From positions 62,001-126,000 of the forward strand of contig JAOTOM010005055.1 in NCBI GenBank assembly GCA_034440615.1: a stretch of DNA of 64,000 nt, written 5' to 3'. Both the position numbers and the translations under genes were made by a program. The DNA is from Ashinkailepas kermadecensis. Taxonomy: Eukaryota > Arthropoda > Thecostraca > Neolepadidae. This document shows, one piece after another, positions 47,201-58,018 of the stretch. The notes under the pieces are model-generated. The model saw only the letters and a program-made list of their open reading frames with translations, made no database searches and was not told where the DNA came from. Position 1 is the stretch's first letter, and each line of letters begins with the position of its first letter.

Positions 47201-48036
47201 CCGACGGATCTAAAGACGAAAATTACACAGGAAACGCCATTGTTGCAGGTACACACACAAAACAACATCGCTTGCCAAACGGGACATCCATTGTCATCGC
47301 CGAATTGCACGCCATTCTCACTGCCCTTCGCTATGTCCGCAACCGTTCAATTTGTCACCCCATGCGCCATGTCGTCATTTGTTCCGACTCAAAATCCGTT
47401 CTTCAATCTCTTTCTTCACTTCCCTTTTCGCACCATTGCCATATTTCCATTTACGACGCACTTGAAACACTTCATCTGATGGGCATGAAGGTCCGTTTCC
47501 TGTGGGTGCCCAGTCACTGTGGCATCCCAGGAAACGAGGAAGCAGATCATTTCGCCAAACAATCATTACAATTACCACACATCACAGAAATCCCACCACA
47601 TTTTGACGCCATCAAATCAACAATAAGACACAACATTCGACATTTTTGGAACCACCAATGGACTGAAACCACAAATTACACGCAATTACGTCTCATCAAA
47701 CCTGTCATCGAAAACTGGACCACATCATATCAGAAAAACAGACAAGAAGAAAAAGTTATACCACGGCTCCGCATAGGTCACACTTTTCTCACCCATCGAT
47801 ATATTTATACTGCTTCACCACGACCTTCATGCCCATCATGCAACACTCATCTTACCGTTTCACATATTCTCCTACACTGTCAAAAATACCATGAACATCG
47901 AAAAACACTTACCAACTACTGCCGTACACATAACACCTCCTTTTCTTTGCCCACACTATTAGGAGATACACACCCTTTTCTCATCAATCTCCTTTTCATT
48001 TTTCTGCGAAAAACCAACCTACTTCAGGACTTGTAA
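44277..48036 (+). pseudogene. LINE B ORF2: APE endonuclease, RT, RNase H
   Basis: Starts at the ATG at 44277, 11 bases after the ORF1 stop. EN: GDLNAHSPAWDR (GDFN in A) and SDHYPI. RT: GPDNLHYSFFRHL, CGFRHGHSTIDHL, AVFLDFSKAYDM, palm SLFADDSAIW. RNase H: FTDGSKD then AELHAI, SDSKSV, VPSHCGIPGNEEAD (47170-48036). Defects: an added base near 44370, loss around 45354-45362 creating a stop in the EN-RT linker, a deletion near 46592 in the RT thumb, and a TAA at 47148-47150 at the RNase H entrance. Confidence 0.92.
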
Positions 48037-48077
48037 ATTAACTTTTAGAACATAATATTTTCATCCATTCTACTCAC

Positions 48078-48109
48078 GGCACGAAATGACCTGAGCAGGC
48101 CGAAGTGCC
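48078..48109 (+). promoter_or_regulatory. 3' UTR hairpin of LINE B
   Basis: GGCAC at 48078-48082 pairs with GTGCC at 48105-48109, around ATGACCTGAGCAGGCC. One inner pair is lost compared with A (GACC against GGCC). Confidence 0.6.
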
Positions 48110-48130
48110 CAACCCAACAAAACAAAACAA

Positions 48131-48732
48131 AAACCTAACCAGAGCCGCTCTGACTACTCCGCTGTGCCATAATCTTGGTGCGACTGACTGCTTGTTACAG
48201 AAGTTTATATTTTTCATTTTCGTGGGGCGACACCCGTCGCTCTTTTCTCATTTATTTTCCAGTGGGGTGACACCCGTATCCGTTCCCTGAGTTTCTGTGT
48301 GTCCGTTTTCTTCGTTTATATTATATCAGGTAGGGTTTTTCCCCGTGATGGGGAAAAAGCGTAAAAAGTACACGGACCCATGCTCGCCAGCGGACTCGGA
48401 CTCGGATTTTCCTCCTCTGACCACACCCGACGACCATCGCACGAACACAGACCTGTCCCCTGATGCTCCCTCGATTTATGGAAATGTTGATGACCAGCGC
48501 CGAACTATTCCCACTCGATGACGCCATGGAAGCCCTTTGCGCCTCGCCGACCCCTGCTCGTCCCAAGACCACGACCTCGCCTCGCAATCGAGACCAGACC
48601 ATTACTCTTGGGTTGGGTTTTGAAGATTAGGGTTCCGTTGGCAGCGGCTTCGATGCCGGGATTGACTATGCAGCAGATGGCAAGGAGTTGTTTAGTCGGC
48701 CAGAAAACGTTGATACGGCGGAGAGAGAGAGA

Positions 48733-48800
<68 letters not shown>

Positions 48801-49575
48801 AAAAAAAAGGGTTTATATATATATATATATATATCCCTCTCTCTCTCTCTCTCGTTTTCTGGCCGACTAAACAACTCCTTGCCATCTGCTGCATAGTCAA
48901 TCCCGGCATCGAAGCCGCTGCCAACGGAACCCTAGTCTTCAAAACCCAATCCCGAGCCCAAACCAAAGCCCTCCTCCACACCACCACATTTTGCGGAAAA
49001 TCCGTCACCATCACTCTCCATTCCAATCGTATCATCTTTGCGCCGGACCTCCGCTTCATGTCTGAGGAGGAGATTCAAGCGGAGCTCGGGCCAGAGGGTT
49101 GCACTCACCAGTTGCTTTGGAATACTTTTTGAACGCATAGTTATCAAAAGACTGAACTGGCACCTGGAAACACATTCTCTTCTATCTCAATTTCAATGTA
49201 GTTTTCGGTGCGGACGCAGCACCATAGACTATTTTATTCGGTTAGAGACAGACATCCGTCAAGGCTTAAAAAAACATCAACACGGTCGCAGTATTTTTAG
49301 ACATAGGCAAAGCGTACGATATGGTTTTAAACCCGCATTACTCTTCAAAATTGAACAACTCGGTATAAAATGACATTTAGCACATTATTTAGTAGGTTAT
49401 TTATCTGATTCTCGTCGATTCCACCCCAGGTGCTGGTCAGCCATTTCCGATCAACATTGTCTTCAGAACGGCCTACCACAGGGAAGTTGTCTTTCACCAG
49501 TATTATTTAACATTACCAGTAATGACATTTTCGATGGCATGCCTGCCAATATATCATATTCACTATTTGCAGAAT
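48131..49575 (+). mobile_element. LINE copy D, internally deleted and truncated
   Basis: Starts directly after B's tail with a 5' UTR like those of A and B. Gag begins MGKKRKKYTDPCSPADSDSD at 48348 and holds the best-preserved N-terminus of the family. After QAELGPEG it jumps at about 49105 into RT (LTSCFGILFERIVIKRLNWH); both partners share a CTCACC-type microhomology. RT continues through FRCGRSTID and LPQGSCLSPVLFNI to YSLFAE, and stops at about 49575 in the middle of the palm motif, where copy E begins on the other strand. Confidence 0.85.
48613..48949. repeat. Near-perfect palindrome around (TA)n within LINE D
   Basis: Left arm 48613-48709 and right arm 48853-48949 are inverted copies of about 97 bp of Gag sequence (CGTTTTCTGGCCGACTAAAC on the right, its complement on the left). 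Further in, AGAGAGAGAGAGGG faces CCCTCTCTCTCTCTCT, and the centre is (TA)n with AATAAAAAAAAGGG. Only about 12 bases on the left (TTGATACGGCGG) and the centre are unpaired. This makes mirror frames open on both strands. Confidence 0.92.
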
Positions 49576-49579
49576 GCAG

Positions 49580-51990
49580 ACATGATAGGGAGCACTAAGG
49601 ATTTATATAGTTGTAAAAGAGTGTGACGATCGGCTCCAAATTGGGTGGATGTAATGCAGCGAAATAAATTTTGTCGGCGGAAGCATTTGTTCTGGACGTG
49701 TTTGATCTACTGATGCATGGAAAGCCTACGATCAAAGATAACACCAATACATTTAAATGAATGTACAAAAGGTATGTCATTTTGCCCGAGCTGAATCTGT
49801 GTTTCTGGGTTTGGGCAGGGAGTGCATTTGCTCAAAATCAAGGTTGCAGATTTTGGGGCCGAAAAATTGAGAACGTACTTCATGGACCAGTGATGTACCC
49901 TGTCAAGAGCGTTTTGAAACCGAATCAAACAATTTTATTTTTTATAATCACCAAATTCCACTATCGTCCGCGAGAAGAGAATATGATACATTTGCAGGCA
50001 TGTCAGCGAAGACGTCATTAATGACGATGTTAAATAAAACTGGTGATATGCAGCTCCCATATGGCAGTTAGTCGTACATAGCACGATGAGTGGAGATTTG
50101 ATGATCGACATCTGAGGTGGAAACAGCGACTACCAGATATAAAACCTATTAAATAACGAGCTAAGTATCCTTTGAAACCGAATTGATGGATTTTGGAACG
50201 TAATGCGGGTTTTTAGACCATATCATAAGCTTTGTTAAGGTCTAAAAATACTGCCCAGATTACAGTATTACAAATAGAAATACATTTTTTTTGTATCCAA
50301 GACGGATGTCCGGTTCTAATCTGATGAGATTGGTCGATTGGGCTGCGTCCATGACGAAAACCACCCTGGAATGGAGATAAAAGATAATTTGGGTTCAGGT
50401 GTCAGATCAGTCTTTTAATAATCATTCTTTCAAGAAGTTGCCCCAAGCAACTGGTAAGAGCAACTGGCCGATAATTATTGGGGTCACTGTGATCTTTGCT
50501 GGTTTTAGGAATGGGAATGATAGTTTTTTTTTCTCCATGATTCTGGAAAGATGTGATTTGATCATAATGAATTAAATGTGTCTAAGATGCATTGTTCGGT
50601 GTCGTCAGATAAATGTCGAAAGAAGGAATAATGCAATTTGTCAGGGCCTACTTAAGTGTTGCCGTCTGAGGAAATGGCATTCTGCAGTTCAGAAAGTTGA
50701 AAAGAAGCAATGTAGTCCTTGGTATTGTCGGTTTGAAAGAGTTCGAGATTGGTGTGAAATGTGTGTTGTGCATTAGGTAGGAAGTTAGGTAGTTCTCATC
50801 GGAGCTATTATGGTCTGTGGTATGAGCTATGGTATTTTCTGTGGTTTGTGGGTCTGTAAGGGTGAGATCGTGGATTTTTAGGGCCGGTATAGATTTAAAT
50901 GGGGAGCGTCCGGACAAACGTCGGATTTATTGCCATATTTTACTTAAAGGTGTTTGAAAAGTGAGCTGCTGTAAATATAACTCCCACGAACGGCGCCGAG
51001 CATCGCGAATAATGCGGTAGGTCCTCTCACGTTCACGTTTACGGATGATTTTTTTGTGATCGGGATGTAAAAACATTCTAAGTGCTATTTTTAGTACCGC
51101 AATGGCTTGTGAAATTTATTGACACCACCAAGGTACTGGTTTTCGTTTTGTGAAAGGTTTTGTAAGCGGAACAGTCGCAGAAGCTGCCTCGGAAAGTGTA
51201 TTTGTAATTTAGTGGATGTTTTCGACGGGGGAAATGTTGTGGTTACAATGAGTATGTGAAAGTTCCTTAAATGTTGTCCAATTGGCCTTCGAAATTTTCC
51301 AGCGGGGCATAAAACTGGGTGTGGTATCGGCCGCAGTTGAAAATGTGGGTGTTAATTTGATGGGGTAGTGATCGCTGTCATGGATGTCGGTTTCTATCGT
51401 CCAATCAAAGTCGTTGGCCAGGGTCGGATAAAAAATTGATAAAGCAATGGCTGTTCCTGTATTATGTCCAAGGTAAAAAAGGTTGGTTCTCCGGTGTTGA
51501 GTAGTACCAAATTACGCCTGTCTAAAATGTGTTCAATAAAGCGGCCTCGAGTATCTCCATGTGTACGTGTTTGATCCCAGGCTAGACTATGTGCATTGAA
51601 GTATCCGAGTAACAGGAAAGGGTTCTTGAAATGTGCTATAAGGTTTCTAATTGTCAAAATATTTATGTTGTCTGTGTGTGGTGGAATATAAATGGAACAT
51701 ACATCTATATTCCTACCATGCAAACGTAAAGTACAAGCTTCGGCTTGTAAAGGTGAATTAAGTGTAATTTGTGTATGTGTAAAATCATTGTTGATGTAAA
51801 GTGCTGTACCGCTACTTCAACGTGATCCACGGACCTCGTCGTGACGAGGTCCGTACAGTTAATAATTGAAGAGATTGAAGTTGTATGTATCGCTAGGCAA
51901 AAGCCATGTTCCTTGGAGTTAGATGAGAATAGGTGTGAGAACACTGAAGAAACAAACTTTCATTTCGGCCCATTTGGACAGTAAACTATA
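49580..51990 (-). pseudogene. LINE E ORF2: EN and RT, decayed
   Basis: EN: MHGRNIDVCSIYIPPHTDN, LLLGYFNAHSLAWDQ (the catalytic GDFN is GYFN), LVLLNTGEPTFF (51394-51723). RT: SGRSPFKSIPALKIHD (50648-50917), then VALTSCLGQLLERM and GGFRHGRSPID. The region expected to hold the palm is scrambled. Then RFQNALDRVHHWSMKYVLNF and IGVIFDRRLSMHQ (49707-49928). No RNase H. Confidence 0.82.
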
Positions 51991-52028
51991 TCAATTATAT
52001 TGTAAAAATGCAGACATTGGGAGAAGTA

Positions 52029-53365
52029 TTAATGTTTGTCGGTACCTTTCGGTGCATGCCGGAGCCAAACGTGTAGCTCTGGCGGACATATGGGTTTGGT
52101 GCGGACGGCGGCGGTGGACTCGCCAGAACCGTCCGGCCGACCAGTGACCTTGGCAAGATCACGGCGACCGGTTATTGCCGCGGGGATGCCCGCCGGCTGG
52201 GAGTCTGTCGGGTTACGTGGGCGCGGGGCGGCGTTGGACGCGCAGGGCTCGATCGGCGGCGCGCTGACGGGGAACGTGAATTTCCTCCCGCAGCCGGATG
52301 ACTGCGGGCCTGTCACTTCGCCATGGAGTGGTCCGCTTGTTGGGAGACGGAGTGGTCTGTATATTGGGAACCGTAATTGTTTGTGTCATGATGGTGATTG
52401 TGTTTAGCTTGGTGAGTGGTGCTAGGCCTGGTACAAGTTCTGTTTGTGTGGACGTGGAATTAGTTTTGACGCGAGGTGTAGCAATGGTAGCCGCCTGGGC
52501 GTAAGGTTTGGTGGTCGGGGAGGTGGCCTCGACGGTCCGCCGGGCCTGCGGGTAGGAGACTCCGGTCGTGGCCCTGACGGCGTAAACCTCTTTTTCCCGT
52601 CGCCAGACTGGACAGAGATTGGAAGTGGTGAGGTGGTTGGATGGGTTGCAGTTCAGGCAGTGGGCAGGCTTGGAGCAGGTGGAATCAGGATGGGGTGGTT
52701 CGCCAAACTTGGGGAAGTGGGCTGGTTGGCCAAAATTATGACTGCCATTGCCGAAGCGCTGGCAATTAAAACAGCGGAGGACTGAGAATAAAGACACGGC
52801 TTGGTATCGGATGTAGCCGGCGAGGAGGGTCTTGGGAAGAGTGGTATAGTTGAAGGAAAGGACAAGAATGCTTGTATTACGTTTGTGTCCGTCTTTAAAG
52901 GAGGTGATGCGATGGACGTGGGTCACCCCCTCCAGCCTGGGCTCCGTCTGTGTATCTGCTTCAGACATGAAGGGGAGCTCCGGCGCGAAGATGGTGCCCT
53001 TGGTGGTGTTGCGGTTGGAATGTAGGGTAATTGTGACGGATTTACCACAAAATGTGGTGGTACGGAGGAGGGCTTTGGTCTGTGTTCAGGTTTGGGTTTA
53101 ATGACGAGGGTTCCGTTGGTAGTTAGTTATTAGGGCTTTAGGGCGCATCGACTACATCGGTCATGCAGCGCCCAATGGGGGTTCCTTCGATGTCAGGATT
53201 GGTTAAGGAGCAGATGGCGAGGAGTAGTTTGGTTGGCCAAAAGACGTTGATACAGCGAAAGAAAATGGATGCCTCGACAGGCTCGACAACTATGTAAGAG
53301 TCAGCGCTGTCGAAGTAGGGTTAGATGGGTTCAGGTTGGGAGGGCGCGGTCTGGTTAGAACGTCG
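52029..53365 (-). pseudogene. LINE E ORF1: Gag, zinc knuckles damaged
   Basis: Open pieces at 52213-52968 and 52029-52316. DGHKRNTSILVLSFNYTTLP and LPKTLLAGYIRYQ match A and B. The first knuckle reads CFNCQRFGNGSHNF: its His is now Asn and its last Cys is Phe. The second has lost its first cysteines (HFPKFGEPPHPDSTC). The third is CLNCNPSNHLTTSNLC. A foreign patch of about 55 bp near 53112-53180, with GGGCGC/GCGCCC ends, interrupts the part equivalent to A's NGTLVIKT. Confidence 0.75.
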
Positions 53366-53468
53366 GTCACAGCACATTAAGACCATCAAGTGTCATAAAT
53401 AGCGCCTTCCAACAACATGCTAGGAGTCTTAATGCAACATGCGTTTTCAAGGAGTCTTCTGTCATCAC
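53366..53468. other. Junction between LINE E and the MULE tail
   Basis: About 100 bp with no recognised feature. It separates the truncated 5' end of LINE E from the MULE-like sequence to the right. Confidence 0.3.
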
Positions 53469-54352
53469 CTATAATTCATATTCGTAAGCCCTCTCTCCAG
53501 TGGTGCACAACACGACACCGGTGTCCCACCACCACCTGACGTCCCACTGGTCGGAGAGGTCGGAGAGGTGGTTGCCGAGCAGCAGCCAACCGCCGCCGAT
53601 CAGTTGGCACCACTTGCACACCCATGTGAGAGATGCTGAGAGCACAAAATATGATTGCGGTGTTGTTATTAAATTTAAAAGGGATGTTCGAAGGGTTTCA
53701 AAAACAATCACTCATGTGGGATGAGGGAAAGCGACGGGCTTTCGGTATGTCTCTTCTCGCTCCTGCCACCGAACTCAGGGATGATGCTGAGGTAGCCGGT
53801 GTCTTGGCGTTTTGAGCTTCCTGTGTGGAGGAGGCTGCAGTTGCACGACAGTAGCTGCGCTCCATGACTAGGAGCCGCTTTCCGTCATGGATGTGGCGCT
53901 TTCCCTCATGAAGGCGGCTCTGATCGAGCAACTCCTGGTATAGTTGGCCGCCAGTTGTGCCCAGCTTGGCCATGGCGCCAGTGATGGTAGTGCGCGTCGA
54001 CTGGCTCTGCCGACGGGCACTACTGATACGAGAGGTAATGCGCAACGACAGTAGCTTACGAGTCCCTCGGGGCAGTCGCCACAGCGTTGCAGGCATGTCT
54101 GGTAGGGGCAGTTGGTTGGCCGCACGTAGGCTCGCCCAGTATCACTATACGCCACTGTTGTGGAGCGATCTGCTCCACGGTCGTGTCGACCTTATGCTGG
54201 ATGTCTCGCCGGTGATTGTCCTGGGCGATCTTTGTGGCCTTTGATTGCCATTGGAACTGGAGGGCGTTGAAGCGTTGTCGTACTCTAGCTCTCAGGTACT
54301 CCATAAGTGAGAGCAGGCACCTTGGAAGGACATGTATAATCATTTCCCACAT
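53469..54352 (-). pseudogene. MULE/SWIM transposase: zinc-binding C-terminal part
   Basis: Minus strand, three frames in succession. First RARVRQRFNALQFQWQSKAT and RRDIQHKVDTTVEQIAPQQW (54056-54352). Then YVRPTNCPYQTC, LQRCGDCPEGLVSYCRC (53868-54155), a Cys-rich cluster like the SWIM-type zinc fingers that end many MULE transposases. Then TITGAMAKLGTTGGQLYQEL and AFMRES/RLHEGKR helices (53698-54096). Two frame changes. The further frame at 53469-53711 (DLSDQWDVRWWWDTG) may or may not belong. Order and strand fit the pieces at 55.4, 57.8 and 58.9 kb. Confidence 0.5.
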
Positions 54353-55369
54353 TTAAGTATTTTAAATTTAAATGTTTCTGGAACGCTTTAAGTCACGCTA
54401 ATATTGGAGAACATTTCTAGCTATGAAGAGAGCCATGCCAAGACAATATTTATGTATTGTCTTGTTTGCGTCAGAGCTGCTTTCTAATTTGTTTGCAGGT
54501 TCCATATACAGTTTGTGAAAACTGTCCAGCAGAGGTCATTTTATTCCTAGACAATGGAAATCAATGAGAAAAGAGTGCGCACTCCCCTTTGCTACGAAAA
54601 ACACTATATACGACATCCATGGTGCATCAAAACTGCAACTGTATTTTTATATTGAACAATTGTTATCTGATGCGCGGGTGAAGGCTTTAATTGGCTAAAT
54701 CATTTTGAAATTTACCTATTCTTACCAGTCTTGTTCTTACGTTATGCCTCCAGCATCTGAAGCTGAAGTAAAAGGTGCAAAGTGGTGAAGACGGCTGATG
54801 GCGACTTGTGTTGGAACCAGGATCAATTATTGAAGATTGCAATCAGTGGTCATGTGTTGGCAGATCACGTAGTTAATCATTGCTTTGAGTGCATGAAATG
54901 CAAGCAAATTGACATACGTAGCAAGTGCTCATCTGAAGTACCTTCAAAGCTGAATCTGAAGAACATCAAAGCGCGCACTCTTCGCGGTCAGCGTGCACAG
55001 CTCTCATGGATGATTATGCATACCTTCTGCCTGGCTTTCTTTCCACAACAGAGAGTACGGAAGCCACTTATCTCTAGTGACTTCCGAATCTATATGCCCA
55101 CACGTATAACAGATAAGTGCGTCCTCTGATGAATGCAGATATACGCAAGCCATTTTAGAAAGAACATTTTACACCTACATTACACATATGCAATCTAGCT
55201 AAGCACAACAATGGCCATTTTAAACCGTGCACTATCTCTGAAGTTAAGTGCCATGGGAGGGTCGCATTGCTGCTACCCAAGTCGATGCAAACTGCTATGC
55301 AAATCTAACTAGAAGCACCAAAGGTACTTTTTTGTTGAAAAAAACTTTGGTACTTGTTAAGCTTTGTTC
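54353..55369. other. Unassigned sequence (possible intron of the MULE gene)
   Basis: AT-rich. A 115-residue plus-strand frame at 54782-55129 has no recognised family, though it contains several cysteines (NHCFECMKCKQIDI). Confidence 0.3.
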
Positions 55370-55860
55370 ATTATCGATAAAAGGGTAAAACAGTTATATG
55401 TATTATATCATACCTGCCAACTGTAAGGCGCCCTGGGTGTAAGAAGACCTTCTTCAGCTGGGAATGCCAGGACTCCAGCTGGTTGTTCGTGGTTATGAAG
55501 GCGGCACCCCGAAAGGTTGCCGCCCACTGGTGGCACCCCGAAAGGTTGCCGCCCACTGGTGGCATCCCGAAAGGTTGACGCACACTGGTGAAACTTCTTC
55601 AGCCATTCGCAGCTGAAGTACACGCCGTATGGCCTGGACGCTTGTGAAAGCATGAGTTCCTTAACAAAGGCACTCAGCGCCCGAGTGGCCAACTCCACCG
55701 CCTCTGCGTCGGTGTTGACACCGGCGATCCCCCAGCCGGATGCTGTGATCAAGGCCTCCAGCTGGGCCGCGACACGCTCCCGCACGTCGGCTTCCTGTGA
55801 CAGCCACCATAACACTGGCAGTTCAACCAACGCGGTAACACGTCGGTCAGAATGCTGGTG
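55370..55860 (-). pseudogene. MULE/SWIM transposase: C-terminal catalytic segment
   Basis: VRERVAAQLEALITASGWGI, then ALSAFVKELMLSQASRPYGV and YFSCEWLKKFHQCASTFR. After a small tandem repeat, in another frame, come GAAFITTNNQLESWHSQLKK and VFLHPGRLTVGRYDI. The TTNNxxExWHxxLK motif, preceded by a WxxxFHxxA helix, is typical of the end of the MULE DDE domain. The 29-bp triplication shifts the frame between the two parts. Confidence 0.6.
55503..55589. repeat. 29-bp tandem repeat, three units, inside the MULE fragment
   Basis: GCACCCCGAAAGGTTGCCGC + CCACTGGTG, three copies; the third has GCATCC, GACG and CACA variants. The unit matches the ATFRG-coding stretch of the transposase, so it expanded from coding sequence. 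Confidence 0.93.
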
Positions 55861-56779
55861 AGCAATCTGACCAGCAAGTCACGTCAGAGAGGGAAGGGTG
55901 TGCGTGTAATCCCGATATATTTTATGCGGACCACCGGCAAGCGGTGTAAGACATTGCGCTACTGTTCTCGTATGACTCACGTTAATTGTTTCTTGGATCT
56001 GTACAAACCAGTTGGTCAAGTGATGTCAGGTTACGGAGCTATCACGTGTTTGAGAACATATAAGGTCATGCTATCGAGTTGCATTCCTTTCAGTGGGCTT
56101 TGCCGCCTTCCCCAATGTTGGCTCCCCTAATAATGTCGGCTTTACCCTAGGACCCCATGAAGTGGGCCTCCCTCAATCCATTTGGGTCAGCCAACTGCCT
56201 GCATGTATTGGGCTCCCAATAATCTTAAGAAATAATGGCATCTGTATATGGCGCATTTTGGCCGGAGTTGTTCTGTCTATTTTGCCACAGGTAATGCTCT
56301 AAGATGAGTGATATTACATGAGTTAAGATGTTCCAAACCATACAGTGTCGCCGGTGAACTTTCTAAGGATAACGGAGGCCATTCACCTCCATTGACACCT
56401 GCTATTTGTTTGGTCTAAGCACGTCTTCTGTGACATTCTAAGCGCCTGAACTCCAAATCAGCAACTGTTATCGGGCCTACAAATCCCATACACATAGTTT
56501 GTAAGCTTTTAGCTGCTATTATACATCACGTCTGATGCAAACTACGATGGTTTGACCTTGCATGACCCGGCAACCATGCATGTCACGAATGTAGCTAAGT
56601 ATATATATATATGCCAAATATGCTTACTTTTTAGCGTTATCTAATAGTTTCCATATGCTGGGCGATGGGTATTGAACTATGGTTATATCTGTCATAACAT
56701 GTATGTTGGTTTCATCTGGTGTTCATGGCACATTCAAGATTATAATATTCCAAGATGTAACTAGCAAAGCTTTTTTCTC
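55861..56779. other. Unassigned sequence
   Basis: No gene recognised. GGTTTGACCTTGCATGACCC and a short (AT)n near 56600-56611 are the only notable items. Confidence 0.35.
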
Positions 56780-56930
56780 CAACGGGAGGTTAGGATAAGT
56801 TAGGTTAGGTTATGTTGCATTTTTGTATTTAAACATTTCTTTTTATGCTGTTACCTAAATGAAAGCTCCTTTTGGTGTTATTTTGCTTACAACCTGAAAA
56901 GTAAGCATTTGCACAGAAAATGAGTGGTCC
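56780..56930. repeat. Old dispersed repeat, copy 3 (TTAGG-rich)
   Basis: GGTTAGGATAAGTTAGGTTAGG (two TTAGG-like blocks) at 56790-56812, then TGAAAGCTCCTTTTGGTGTT and ATTTTGCTTACAACC, ending AAAATGAGTGG. This matches 1895-1968 with scattered substitutions. Confidence 0.5.
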
Positions 56931-57680
56931 CATCATCGTAGTCACATTCATAAACATTGCATTGGAATGACAAATTCCAAGGATTCATCAAACACTTCAA
57001 AGCACAAATCAACCGGAAGGCCTGGGTTTATATTTGGCAAATCCAGTTATGATTTCAATTTCAATTCGTCAAACTTTAAGGGTTAGGAACGATAATACGT
57101 TGAGCGGTGTTGTATCTTTTGAACTGAAGAACTTCTGCACCTAACGCAAGAGCATGTTCAATAACCTAGGACTCCAAACAATATTCCTCAGCCTCATATA
57201 TCAATTTCCTATGCCAACAATCAGAAACACCGTATTCCCCAAAACAAAATTCTGATGTCTTCGCTGCGCTACAGATGAATCTTAGCCAGGTTTAAAAACG
57301 TATTTGGAATATTTACGCGACATCACCGTATATACCAAAATCCTGGTATATTCTACTAGAAATCTCGCACATTTCTGCATACGTCATTAGGGCTGGAACT
57401 AGAAACCCTACTAGATTCCATTGTACCGTCTAGTATTAGTACCCAGGTTGTGCCCTGAAGAAATACGTATGTAAGCGTTCCATTCGTCGTGCCGCAAAGC
57501 TCACGTAGCTACTTCGCTTTCTAGAGTATTGGGATACCTTTACGATACGAGGAGTAAGTACTCTTTACTACTCTTCGTGGAAATACAAGAGGCATGCTTT
57601 AAAATTAACACAGGTCTTTAGTTCAACCAAAGGACCTTTGGTGTTTAAACAACATGCAGAACATAAAACCTTAATCACTT
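56931..57680. other. Unassigned sequence
   Basis: No gene or repeat is recognised. Confidence 0.4.
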
Positions 57681-58018
57681 CGGCATGCACCTCTGGCTAC
57701 ATGGATCACACGCTACTCGTCATGGTTGGTATGCTCTGGCAATAGATACAACAATCAGGAAGGCGATAGCTTGGCGTCATTTACTTCCGCCTGCTTGCCT
57801 GCCGTATTGTGTGTGCTATCTATGCACACCACGTTTCCACCGAACATGGAAAACATTTCCATTTGGAACGTGGTTGTCCAGCCGATTGCCATGTCGTCGC
57901 TTGTCAGAGGTGCGCGTCCACGGCCTTGGAACTTCTCGAGGAAGACTACAGCCTGGCAACACATATCATGCATGACTTGAGATCGTGTCTGCGACCGAAA
58001 AACAGTATCACCCTATAA
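57680..58018 (-). pseudogene. MULE/SWIM transposase: first catalytic segment
   Basis: Minus frame reads FRSQTRSQVMHDMC, AVVFLEKFQGRGR, then LTSDDMAIGWTTTFQMEMF and SMFGGNVVCIDSTHNTAG. The pattern WTTxFQxxMFxxFGxxVVCxDSTHxT is the entry to the MULE DDE domain, and the D of CIDSTHNT is the first catalytic acid. Beyond GKQA the frame changes and IAFLIVVSIARAYQP may be the next strand, then stops. This is one of four ordered MULE pieces on this strand. Confidence 0.62.

Larger units (their letters stand above)
42640..48130 (+). mobile_element. LINE copy B, same family as A, near full length
   Basis: Begins within a few bases of the end of A's tail and ends in its own AACAAAACAAAACAAAAA tail (to about 48130). 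By eye it is closely similar to A throughout. It lacks a segment of roughly 260 bp in Gag: after NPDQTIT it passes straight to ALLRTTTFCGK, whereas A has about 85 more codons there. ORF2 carries independent frameshifts. Confidence 0.9.
49575..53365 (-). mobile_element. LINE copy E, same family, opposite orientation
   Basis: Minus strand, 5'-truncated inside Gag near 53365 (the point matching CCAACCTGAACCC of A). Gag, EN and RT follow in order, ending at LQLYKSLVLPIM near 49580. RNase H and the 3' UTR are missing. It meets copy D tail-to-tail. More decayed than A and B: many stops and frameshifts throughout. Confidence 0.88.

Noticed and set aside
48505..49132. Matching 184- and 204-residue frames on opposite strands
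   Set aside because: Mirror translations of the palindrome in LINE D.
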